A stretch of 13,249 nt of DNA, from contig DAINCF010000172.1 of the NCBI GenBank assembly GCA_036732565.1, positions 1 through 13,249 of the forward strand. The letters run 5' to 3'. A program made the position numbers and the translations under genes. This DNA is from JAIVJN01 sp036732565 (lineage in GTDB: Bacteria; Acidobacteriota; Vicinamibacteria; Vicinamibacterales; UBA2999). The number at the start of each line of letters is the position of its first letter. Position 1 is the stretch's first letter. Under the pieces are notes generated by a model. The model was given only the letters and a program-made list of their open reading frames with translations. It did not search any database and was not told the DNA's origin. Positions 1-5,767 of the stretch are shown here, one piece after another.

Positions 1-329
1 GCCTTGGCAATTTGAGCGCCGGACATGGCGAACAGCGCGAGACCTGCGGCGTCGGCGAGGCGAAGCGCGTCGCCTGGTGGCGGATACAAGCCGACGTACC
101 CGACCGTCGCCAGGGCCGTCGTCCAAACAACGATGAGATACACCGGATTGCTGATCCAGAAGATGGGATGCCGATTCAGCAGCAGGTCGCGCAGGGTCCC
201 GCCGCCAATCGCGGTGACCGAGGCGATGACGACCACGCCGAGCAGATCCAAGCCCAGACGTCCCGCCGCGAGTGCGCCACTGATGGCAAAGACGGCGACG
301 CCAAGCAGATCCAGGACGTAGAGGAGCAT
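1..329 (-). CDS. TRIC/UPF0126 family membrane protein, partial
   Basis: This is the N-terminal 109 residues of an integral inner-membrane protein; the rest lies beyond the left edge. Reading the minus strand from the ATG at 329 gives very hydrophobic segments. The family hallmark GGGTLRD sits at residues 42-48 and is followed by HPIFWI (54-59), as in bacterial YicG-like proteins. The motif FAISGALAA (14-22) is echoed by FAMSGAQIA about 85 residues later. This matches the internal duplication of the family, which has two copies of a three-helix unit. Family members are trimeric cation channels, some annotated as glycine transporters; the substrate cannot be told from this fragment. The start lies 3 bases after the VOC gene stop, so the two genes are probably co-transcribed. 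No strong Shine-Dalgarno was seen. The start choice is supported by the usual family N-terminus, which opens directly into the first helix. Confidence 0.85.
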   Translation of the reverse strand, partial: MLLYVLDLLGVAVFAISGALAAGRLGLDLLGVVVIASVTAIGGGTLRDLLLNRHPIFWISNPVYLIVVWTTALATVGYVGLYPPPGDALRLADAAGLALFAMSGAQIAK

Positions 330-332
330 CAG

Positions 333-854
333 CTACTTCGGATCGCGATCGCCGAGTGGCCCGACCCCGCCCTTGTACTTCACATCCTGCAACTGCACCG
401 AGATACCGTCGGGGTCGGTGAAATACAGCTCCTTCGTGTCCCCGCGCAGGCGGATTCTGGCCTTCACGCCTCGGTCGAGGAGCGTCTTGAGCACGGCGTC
501 CGCATCGAAGTTGTCGAGCGCGAGGCAGAGATGGTTGATGGAGCCGATGGTGGCGCCTTGCTGTGTGGGATAGACGCCAAGGAAGCCTGCGCCGGCGTTG
601 AGATTGACACCTGGATCCTGACGCGTCAGCACCGGCATGTCGAACAAGCCCTGGTAGAACTCCACGGACTTCTGCACGTTCGGCACGAAGATCGACACGT
701 GATTCAACTGCTTCACGGGTCCGATCGCCGGCGGGACCGCGGCGTTCGCGGCGGGCGCGGCGATGAGGAGCGCCGACAGCGACGCCAGCAGTTCCCGTCG
801 CGAGATCTGTCCCTGTTCGTACCGACTCACAAGCTGATCGAGTCCTGGGTTCAT
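333..854 (-). CDS. VOC (glyoxalase/dioxygenase-fold) protein with Tat-like leader
   Basis: The 173-residue product begins with a leader that has a twin arginine (SRREL, 18-22), a hydrophobic stretch (24-34) and an Ala-rich end (APAANAA, 33-39). This suggests Tat export, though the Tat motif is imperfect. A single vicinal-oxygen-chelate module fills about 48-158. It has two beta-alpha-beta halves starting NHVSIFV (H52) and NHLCLAL (H108), then ELYFTDPDG (142-150) and SVQLQD (152-157). H52, H108 and E142 are plausible metal ligands. The position that is often Glu near the C-terminal strand is Gln here (Q154 or Q156), so the chemistry is uncertain. VOC proteins range from glyoxalases and ring-cleaving dioxygenases to resistance binding proteins; the substrate is unknown. 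A strong Shine-Dalgarno (AAGGAG, 867-862) lies 7 bases before the ATG. REP-like element A lies just upstream, and the TRIC gene follows within 3 bases. Confidence 0.85.
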   Translation of the reverse strand: MNPGLDQLVSRYEQGQISRRELLASLSALLIAAPAANAAVPPAIGPVKQLNHVSIFVPNVQKSVEFYQGLFDMPVLTRQDPGVNLNAGAGFLGVYPTQQGATIGSINHLCLALDNFDADAVLKTLLDRGVKARIRLRGDTKELYFTDPDGISVQLQDVKYKGGVGPLGDRDPK

Positions 855-877
855 GACGATTCTCCTTGGTTAGAGTG

Positions 878-990
878 CGTAGCGAAATTGCCGGGAGCGT
901 ACGTAGCGCAGGCCTTTAGGCCTGCCGTTGGTGCGCGGCTGGCGCAGTCAGGCAGGCCTGAAGGCCTGCGCTACGTACAATTTCGCAACG
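878..990. repeat. REP-like double-hairpin element A
   Basis: This palindromic element fills most of the 155-base gap between the CMD-like gene and the VOC gene. It contains two near-identical 18-base hairpins, GCAGGCCTTTAGGCCTGC (908-925) and GCAGGCCTGAAGGCCTGC (952-969), each with an 8-bp stem and a 2-base loop. They sit inside a larger inverted repeat: 899-915 pairs perfectly with 962-978 over 17 bases. An outer pair, 878-890 with 978-990, matches at 12 of 13 positions around GCGAAATTG. The arrangement resembles paired REP/BIME elements, which in other bacteria are spread by RAYT (TnpA-REP) transposases. No transposase is in this window. It could pair as mRNA between the two genes; neither hairpin is followed by a T-run on the transcribed strand, so it is not a classical intrinsic terminator. 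Confidence 0.85.
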
Positions 991-1009
991 GGCTCTTCAG
1001 TTAACGCCC

Positions 1010-1564
1010 CTACTCGATCTGAGGTACCGCGGTGCGCGCCGTATTCATGACCATCGACAAGAACGTGTAGTGCCCTGCGATGCCGAGGAGATCGACGAGG
1101 CCCTGCTCGCCGAGCCGCGTGACCGTCCGTGCGTAGGTCTCGTCGCCCACCCGCTGCGTCTGGCGCAGCTCGACGAGGAAATCGTAGACACAGGCTTGGT
1201 CATCGGACATCCGGTCGGGTCTTTGCCCATCGGCAATCGCGCCGACGATGTCGTCGCGCACGCCGGCTGCGACGGCGATCGGCGCATGCACCGCCCACTG
1301 ATAGGACTGACGCCACTGCTGGGCCGTGATCAGAATCGCGAGCTCGCTCAGAGGCTGCGACAGCGCGCTTCGGTATCGCACGTATTCGCCCATGGCGGCA
1401 GAGCGGAGCATCAGCTCCGGACTCCGCAGCATCACGGCAAACGGCCCGAACACGTCGGTGCCGCGAATGGTCGCGAACTCGGCGGCCGCGGCCCGCTGCG
1501 TATCGGTCATCTGGTCGGGCGAGATCGCCGGCAGTCGCTCGGGTCCCTCTTCCATGAAGGTCAT
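1010..1564 (-). CDS. Carboxymuconolactone decarboxylase-like (AhpD-fold) protein
   Basis: The 184-residue, mostly helical cytoplasmic protein matches the CMD/AhpD-like family: LSELAILITAQQWRQSYQWAVHAPIAVAAGV is the typical core helix pair (described here from its pattern of ELAIL, W, Y, W, H). Downstream comes a helix with VYDFLVELR and a later LLGIAGHYTFLSMVMNT region. The redox CxxC of AhpD is absent, with Ser and Trp near those positions, so a peroxidase-reductase role is unlikely. A decarboxylase, isomerase or uncharacterised role is more likely. The ATG at 1564 is preferred because it overlaps the DinB stop as ATGA, a classic coupled junction. A GTG at 1576 in the same frame would add four residues. 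Neither start has a clear Shine-Dalgarno, which fits translation by coupling to DinB. Confidence 0.8.
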   Translation of the reverse strand: MTFMEEGPERLPAISPDQMTDTQRAAAAEFATIRGTDVFGPFAVMLRSPELMLRSAAMGEYVRYRSALSQPLSELAILITAQQWRQSYQWAVHAPIAVAAGVRDDIVGAIADGQRPDRMSDDQACVYDFLVELRQTQRVGDETYARTVTRLGEQGLVDLLGIAGHYTFLSMVMNTARTAVPQIE

Positions 1565-2043
1565 GTCGGCGGCCACGCGCCCAGCGCGCGCCTGACCACG
1601 ACGAGCTCACCGAGATGATAGGCGGTGTGATCGGCGACGAGCAGCAGCTCGCGCAGATATGTCTGACCGGTGCCCGCGGGGACTTTCGCCATCAGATCCA
1701 CCGCGGGGTCTGCCGCCAGCTGCGCCAACGCCGTCCGATCGGCGCGATAGGCGGCGATGCTCTTCTCCCAGGCCTTGGCCGACGGGGGCTCTGCCGTCTT
1801 CGGCCAGTAATCGTCCGGCCACGCCATCTCTTCGTACGAGGGATTCCGGCAGAAGTCGAGGATGTCGTGCTGCGTGATGCGCATGTGCTCGATCAACTGC
1901 CACGGCGAGTACGGCAGCCCCGCCGGCACGCGCCCTCGCAAGTCGCTCGGCAACTTATTTACGGCCGTGTCGAAACCAACGTGCGCATCCTCCCAATCGA
2001 GGACGCGTCCGAGCATGAGGCGAAGCGGATCTGTCGGCGACAT
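1561..2043 (-). CDS. DinB superfamily protein (putative metal-dependent hydrolase/transferase)
   Basis: The 160-residue product has the four-helix DinB/YfiT-like pattern. The first helix begins around PLRLMLGRVLDWEDAH. A second His-bearing helix reads SPWQLIEHMRITQHDIL, and a C-terminal helix reads LLVADHTAYHLGELVVVRR. The histidines of the EHMR and DHTAYHLGEL segments are the usual triad that binds a divalent metal. Members include thiol-dependent transferases (bacillithiol or mycothiol type) and many uncharacterised stress proteins; the substrate cannot be assigned. The start is placed at the ATG at 2043, which has a good ribosome site. A longer reading from 2091 adds 16 residues that do not look like the family. 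The gene overlaps the CMD-like gene by 4 bases, so the two are probably made together. Confidence 0.85.
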   Translation of the reverse strand: MSPTDPLRLMLGRVLDWEDAHVGFDTAVNKLPSDLRGRVPAGLPYSPWQLIEHMRITQHDILDFCRNPSYEEMAWPDDYWPKTAEPPSAKAWEKSIAAYRADRTALAQLAADPAVDLMAKVPAGTGQTYLRELLLVADHTAYHLGELVVVRRALGAWPPT

Positions 2044-2049
2044 GATGTT

Positions 2050-2054
2050 CCCTC
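2050..2054 (-). promoter_or_regulatory. Shine-Dalgarno fixing the DinB-family start
   Basis: On the minus strand GAGGG lies 6 bases before the ATG at 2043. The longer in-frame alternative at 2091 has no such site, so this site decides the start. Confidence 0.6.
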
Positions 2055-2106
2055 GGCGCTCTACGTTCCGCGCGATGCTAGCATGCGGCAACGCCCGAGC
2101 GGCTCC

Positions 2107-2565
2107 TCAGCCGGCCAGCTCGATGACACGAGCGGAGAGCGTCGCGCCGTCGATGGTGAGTATCCCAATCGAGATCGGTAGGCTGAATCGCCGCGGCCCG
2201 GCACTGCCGGGATTGACGTAGAGCACGCGCCCCTCGCGTCCGATCAGCGGCTTGTGTGAATGACCGTAGATCACGGCACCGAATCCGGCCACCGCCGGAT
2301 CGAGATCGAGTGTGCTGAGATCGTGCAGCACGTAGATCTGCACGCCGCCGATCTCGACGACATCGGTCTCCGGCCACGCGTTCGCCCATGCTTCACGATC
2401 GATGTTGCCGCGGACAACGGTCACCGGGGCGATCGCGGTGAGGTGCTCGACGATGACCGGATCGCCGACGTCGCCGGCGTGGATGATGCGATCGCTGCCA
2501 CGGAGCGCTTCGACCGCCTCGGGACGAAGCAGGCCATGCGTGTCGGAAATGAGCCCGACCGTCAC
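2107..2565 (-). CDS. YfcE/MJ0936-like metallophosphoesterase
   Basis: This is a compact calcineurin-like phosphoesterase of 152 residues, within the usual length for this subfamily. The metal-site motifs occur in order: ISDTHG near the N-terminus, HAGDVGD, RGNIDRE, a lone His in VLHDLS, and YGHSHKP, followed by NPGS. These supply the Asp, His and Asn ligands of the two-metal centre. Family members such as E. coli YfcE hydrolyse phosphodiesters in vitro; the natural substrate is unclear. The GTG at 2565 is preferred: it overlaps the cupin stop as GTGA and gives the family-typical start MTVGLISDTHG. An ATG at 2589 would add eight residues and overlap the cupin gene by 28 bases. Neither start has a strong ribosome site, so coupling to the cupin gene is likely. 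Confidence 0.9.
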   Translation of the reverse strand: MTVGLISDTHGLLRPEAVEALRGSDRIIHAGDVGDPVIVEHLTAIAPVTVVRGNIDREAWANAWPETDVVEIGGVQIYVLHDLSTLDLDPAVAGFGAVIYGHSHKPLIGREGRVLYVNPGSAGPRRFSLPISIGILTIDGATLSARVIELAG

Positions 2566-3044
2566 AACAGGGCGTGAGCGGCTGGCCATCGTTCGTGGAG
2601 TCGGGCGGCCTCGGGCGCGTCCGCACGCAGCATCTCGAAATCCTCGAAGACGAATCCTGGACCGACGGAGCAACCAACCAGCGTGTAGGCGCCCGTGGAT
2701 CGCGCCGCCTGCCAATGGTCGGCGGGCACCACGTGCGCCGGGCGTCGCTCCTCGTCGAGCGGACCGAGCGCGATGCGATCGAGACGCTCCAGATCGGGCG
2801 AGATCTGCCAGAGGTCGAGCGGCGCCCCTTCGTAGAAGTGCCACACCTCGTCGGACCGCACGCGGTGCCACCGGCTGTACCCACCCGCCGTCAGCAGGAA
2901 GTAGATCGTGGTCAGGGCGGGTCGGCCGTCGCGGCCGTCACGCGGGAGCACGTCAATCGAGGAGCGGAAGATCTGCCGGTAGAACCCGCCCTCGGGGTGC
3001 GGCTGCAGTCCCAGCGTCTCGATGAGCTGTGCCGCCCGGTCCAT
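2562..3044 (-). CDS. Cupin_5 (DUF985) family protein
   Basis: The 160-residue protein matches the cupin_5/DUF985 family, typified by yeast YML079w. It has the N-terminal PHPEGGFYRQIFRS (15-28), then TTIYFLL (45-51) and SRWHRVRSDEVWHFYEGAPL (57-76), which carries the conserved W-H-R and E-x-W-H-F pattern. PADHWQAAR (107-115) and TLVGCSVGPGFVFEDFEML (121-139) follow. The fold is a single-domain beta barrel; its ligand and reaction are not established. The ATG at 3044 gives the exact family N-terminus. The open frame continues far upstream through the arginase-like gene, but that part is non-coding shadow. The stop overlaps the preferred metallophosphoesterase start, so the two form a transcription unit headed by this gene. 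Confidence 0.9.
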   Translation of the reverse strand: MDRAAQLIETLGLQPHPEGGFYRQIFRSSIDVLPRDGRDGRPALTTIYFLLTAGGYSRWHRVRSDEVWHFYEGAPLDLWQISPDLERLDRIALGPLDEERRPAHVVPADHWQAARSTGAYTLVGCSVGPGFVFEDFEMLRADAPEAARLHERWPAAHALL

Positions 3045-3066
3045 GCACGCGATCGTATCGCGTCCG

Positions 3067-3082
3067 GTTGACAAACGTTGAC
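3067..3082. promoter_or_regulatory. GTTGAC direct repeat upstream of the cupin gene
   Basis: GTTGAC occurs at 3067-3072 and again at 3077-3082, exactly 10 bases (one helical turn) apart and 23 bases before the cupin ATG. The surrounding gap (3045-3160) is richer in A and T than the rest of the window, especially at 3125-3154, and must hold any cupin promoter. The spacing resembles a binding site for a DNA-binding protein, but no partner is evident and no convincing -35/-10 pair could be assigned. Confidence 0.25.
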
Positions 3083-3154
3083 TTTTCAGTCGTTGCGGCC
3101 GCCGATCGCCGTTCGCTCCCCACGCATATTTGCATTGCACTCTTAATCTAAGTA

Positions 3155-3170
3155 GAAGCGTTATCGCTTC
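3155..3170. other. Small hairpin over the arginase-like stop codon
   Basis: GAAGCG (3155-3160) pairs with CGCTTC (3165-3170) around a 4-base loop that includes most of the stop codon. The stem is only 6 bp and no T-run follows on the minus strand, so it is at best a weak terminator or mRNA end structure. Confidence 0.3.
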
Positions 3171-4141
3171 GCTTCGCGCGCCTGTATGCCGCGCACGGCC
3201 CCTGCAATCATGCGATTGACAGCTGCGATGGCCAATCCGCCCTCGTCGGGCGACGGGATGGTGGCAAATCCAATCGCGGACGCCTTGGGATAGCGGCTGA
3301 AGATCTGCTCGAACAGCGCGGCCAGCTCCTCGCTCGACGGGCCGTTCGGCACCTTGTTCTGGTGGGCCATCACCTCGCGCGGGTCGAGGACATCCATATC
3401 GATGTGCACGTAGATCTTGTCCGTCAGCCGATTCAACCGATCCAACTGCGCGAACACCGCCGGCGACCCTCGCCGCAAGTCGTCGACGCTGACCTGCTCG
3501 ATCTTCGACTGATCCAATAGCTCTTGCTCGAGCGGATCCGTGAGGCGCACTCCACCCATGACCACGTGCTCGTCGGCCATCGGGGGATCGAGCTGCGCGT
3601 CGAGTCGCATGCGCTGGAGCGCGCGCCCGGTCGCTACTGCCACGGGCATGCCACCCAACGATCCGCTTCGCGTTGTCTCCGGCGTGTTGAAGTCCGGATG
3701 CGCATCCAGCCACAGCATTCCGATTCTCAGTGGCGCGTTGGTCGGCCCGGAGTGCTGCAAGCCGGCGACAACACCGGGCATCGACGGACACGTGGCCAGC
3801 AGCCCCACCGTGAAGAACCCGTCACGTTCGTTCTTCCTGACGATATCGGCGAAGTGCCCGAGCGACATGCCGAGCTTCTTCCAGCCGCCGTACTCCGTAC
3901 CTTCCTCGGCGGTGAGCGCGGCTTCCTCGACCCGGACCGTCGCGCCGAGGTCCGCCAGCGTCCGCTGGATGCCGCCCTCGGCCATCGTGCGTGGGCCCTT
4001 CGACGGACCATTGGGTGACAGCGGCTGCTGAGAAAGCGCGACGCGGAGCTTGCCATCCGCGCCGGTGTAGCGCTGCGCTTGGACAGGGCCCCCCGGCAGT
4101 GCGGCCGCAACGAGCGCCAGGACGAGGAGCATCAACCGCAC
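3161..4141 (-). CDS. Exported arginase/ureohydrolase-fold protein with incomplete metal site
   Basis: The 326-residue product starts with a signal peptide (hydrophobic LMLLVLALVAAAL at 3-15, likely cleavage after QAQ at 21-23). It then shows the arginase fold: WLDAHPDF (144-151) carries the ligands D146, H148 and D150, and HIDMDVLDP (246-254) carries D248 and D250. The segment where arginases have GGDHS reads LATCPS (115-120), so the first metal-binding His is missing. SGSLGGMP (159-166) replaces the usual HGMP-type loop. Arginases and agmatinases release urea from guanidino compounds using two Mn ions. Here one metal site looks impaired, so activity or substrate may differ. The GTG at 4141 is chosen because it has a ribosome site and directly begins the signal peptide; reading from 4201 would overlap the cytochrome gene. 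The gene follows the cytochrome stop by 22 bases. Confidence 0.8.
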   Translation of the reverse strand: MRLMLLVLALVAAALPGGPVQAQRYTGADGKLRVALSQQPLSPNGPSKGPRTMAEGGIQRTLADLGATVRVEEAALTAEEGTEYGGWKKLGMSLGHFADIVRKNERDGFFTVGLLATCPSMPGVVAGLQHSGPTNAPLRIGMLWLDAHPDFNTPETTRSGSLGGMPVAVATGRALQRMRLDAQLDPPMADEHVVMGGVRLTDPLEQELLDQSKIEQVSVDDLRRGSPAVFAQLDRLNRLTDKIYVHIDMDVLDPREVMAHQNKVPNGPSSEELAALFEQIFSRYPKASAIGFATIPSPDEGGLAIAAVNRMIAGAVRGIQAREAKR

Positions 4142-4147
4142 AGGAGT

Positions 4148-4152
4148 CTCCC
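4148..4152 (-). promoter_or_regulatory. Shine-Dalgarno fixing the GTG start of the arginase-like gene
   Basis: GGGAG on the minus strand lies 6 bases before the GTG at 4141. It favours this start over the in-frame starts at 4201 and 4132. It lies in the 22-base gap after the cytochrome stop. Confidence 0.55.
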
Positions 4153-4163
4153 GCGAAGCGCTA

Positions 4164-5198
4164 TCAGGGCTCGAGCGATGCGGTGTAGGCCGCGATCGCA
4201 ATCATGTCGTCGAGGGTCAGCTTCTCCACCGCGCCCTTCATCAACGCCGCCCATGCGCCGCTGCGCGCGCCGTGCTGAAAATCGAACAGCTGGCGCACCG
4301 TATGAGTGGCCGCTCGACCGGCGAGCGGCGGCACGGGGCCAAGCCCTTTGAGATCCGGGCCGTGGCACGTGCCACACGCGACGGTCTTGCCGGAACCGCC
4401 GGTGGTCGCGAGCGCCTGGCCGCGCTTGATGCTCCCGACCGGCACATAGGCCACGAAGCCGCTGTTCGAGTCGCGCAGGTCCGCGCGGCCGAGGTCTTCG
4501 GGCGTCTCGATGATGCGGGACCCGAGCGGCTCGGTGCCGCCGCCGTCGATGGGCACGTGCACGCCGCCGGCGACCTTCATCGTCGCGACGGTCGCGGTTT
4601 CGACGACCCGGATCCATTTCTTGAACTTCAGGGCGGCGAAGTACTCGGCGGCAATCTTGTCTTCGTCCACGGTGCTGGCCTTGGCAATGGCGATCATGGC
4701 CGCGGGAGGACGCATCTTCGGCTCGGCACTCTTGCGCGCGCCGCTTCTCATGTCCGCCATCTGCTGCACGATGTACGCGGCCGGCAAGCCGGCCAGCGAG
4801 GAATTCTCCGGACGTCCCTGGCCGTTCGGGTAATGACAGTAGCCACACGCGCGCACGTCCGGCTTGCGGCCGTGCGCCACGACCTCGGGCGGCGGCGGAT
4901 GGTCGTTCGGGTGCCAGTCGGGAGGATTGAAGAGATCGCGTAACTGCGGCAGCGTCAAGCTGACGGTGCTCCCCGGCACGCGCCTCGGCTGCCCATCGTC
5001 CGGCGGCTGTGGCGCGTCAGCCGGGACGGGCGTGTTGACCGTGTACGCCCATGGGGGCGGTTCCACTGGCGTGGACGCTGGCGCAGACCCTTGCTGCTCG
5101 GACCTGTCTGCCGAAGCGGTCTCCGCGAAAGCGAAGAGCGCCGGCACGGTGAGGCAGATCACGGCGGCCAACCCGAACGGTGGCGAATGGCGTCTCAT
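4164..5198 (-). CDS. Exported di-heme cytochrome c
   Basis: The 344-residue protein has an N-terminal signal (hydrophobic 8-26, likely end ETASA at 26-30). A Pro-rich linker of about 80 residues follows, then two heme c modules with CGYCH (118-122) and CGTCH (275-279). Each heme motif is followed by the pattern of cytochrome c4-type domains: PNGQGRPENSSLAGLPAAYI in the first (seen as N-G-Q-G-R-P and LAGLP) and GPDLKGLGPVPPLAGR in the second. Each module then has an amphipathic helix and a possible axial Met (M150 or M162, and M320). The roughly 150 residues between hemes include an extra insert, about 195-250. A periplasmic electron-transfer role is expected, with an unknown partner. It heads the pair with the arginase-like gene. 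The start ATG at 5198 has only a weak ribosome site. Confidence 0.88.
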   Translation of the reverse strand: MRRHSPPFGLAAVICLTVPALFAFAETASADRSEQQGSAPASTPVEPPPWAYTVNTPVPADAPQPPDDGQPRRVPGSTVSLTLPQLRDLFNPPDWHPNDHPPPPEVVAHGRKPDVRACGYCHYPNGQGRPENSSLAGLPAAYIVQQMADMRSGARKSAEPKMRPPAAMIAIAKASTVDEDKIAAEYFAALKFKKWIRVVETATVATMKVAGGVHVPIDGGGTEPLGSRIIETPEDLGRADLRDSNSGFVAYVPVGSIKRGQALATTGGSGKTVACGTCHGPDLKGLGPVPPLAGRAATHTVRQLFDFQHGARSGAWAALMKGAVEKLTLDDMIAIAAYTASLEP

Positions 5199-5250
5199 GT
5201 GGGGGTTCTCGTCGACGCGAAGGATACATCAGGTTAATGTAGTGTCGGGC
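5199..5250. promoter_or_regulatory. Short divergent intergenic region
   Basis: These 52 bases separate the divergent cytochrome gene (minus) and the small secreted-protein gene (plus), so promoters for both must lie here or inside the genes. A TAATGT (5235-5240) could be a -10 box for the plus gene, only 10 bases before its ATG, which would give a nearly leaderless mRNA. On the minus strand TATCCT (5226-5221) could be a -10 box. No good -35 boxes were seen, so the assignment is tentative. Confidence 0.3.
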
Positions 5251-5757
5251 ATGCCGACGAGCAACCAGACCTCTCGATTCTCGTGGCGTCGACTTGCGGC
5301 GACCGTCCTCGCCGTGTGCGCCGCGGTGCTGCCCGTGCGAGCGCAGAAACCCAAGGCGCCGGTAGCCGACAGCTTCGCGACGGTCAATGTCTGCGAGCGC
5401 GTGCCCGGCGAAGAGGTCGCGTCATCCTTGAAGGGCAAGTTGATCGATGTCCGGCCAGTGAACATCGCGGGCTTCGACGCGGCGCGCTGTTTGTACGGCA
5501 TCGATCTGGGCGATGCGAGGCAGACGTTCGTCTTGTGGTTCAATCCAGTGGCCGACTACGACGGGCTGCGAAAGGCTGCGAGCGGCCTGGTGAAGGCGCT
5601 CGCCGACATCGGCGACGCCGCGCACCTGACCACCGACGCCGATACGAAGCGCGTGATCATCACGGCGATGAAGCGCGGTAGGGTGACGATCCAGGTTACC
5701 GGCGAACGCGAGGAGTGGGTCCGGACGGTGGCCACGCTGGCGCTCTCGAAATTCTAG
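5251..5757 (+). CDS. Secreted two-cysteine protein of unknown function
   Basis: The 168-residue product has a clear signal peptide: basic WRR (12-14), hydrophobic LAATVLAVCAAVL (15-27) and likely cleavage after VRAQ (29-32). The mature part has exactly two Cys, C48 in NVCERVPGEEV and C80 in DAARCLYGIDLG, probably a disulfide. It ends in a beta-rich stretch (RVIITAMKRGRVTIQVTG) and a helix. A Cys near the N-terminus followed by a helix, a second Cys before a strand, an IGDAAH-type turn and a closing strand pair resemble small secreted domains of the DUF3558 type. That is a resemblance only; no function is assigned. The start is the ATG at 5251; a GTG at 5242 is possible. No Shine-Dalgarno is visible. 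It is the only plus-strand gene, and it ends 10 bases from the DUF1028 gene that converges on it. Confidence 0.75.
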   Translation: MPTSNQTSRFSWRRLAATVLAVCAAVLPVRAQKPKAPVADSFATVNVCERVPGEEVASSLKGKLIDVRPVNIAGFDAARCLYGIDLGDARQTFVLWFNPVADYDGLRKAASGLVKALADIGDAAHLTTDADTKRVIITAMKRGRVTIQVTGEREEWVRTVATLALSKF

Positions 5758-5767
5758 CGAGGCTCCG

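Noticed and set aside
12..1004. A 330-codon plus-strand open frame.
   Set aside because: It is antisense to the TRIC and VOC genes and runs through REP-like element A. Its product has no domain, while the minus strand encodes clear families.
3045..3791. Upstream extension of the cupin frame through the arginase-like gene.
   Set aside because: The extension is low-complexity Arg/Ala-rich shadow, and the cupin family N-terminus begins exactly at the ATG at 3044.
5758..5767. A bidirectional terminator between the convergent genes.
   Set aside because: Only 10 bases separate the stops, and no stem-loop with a T-run was seen there.
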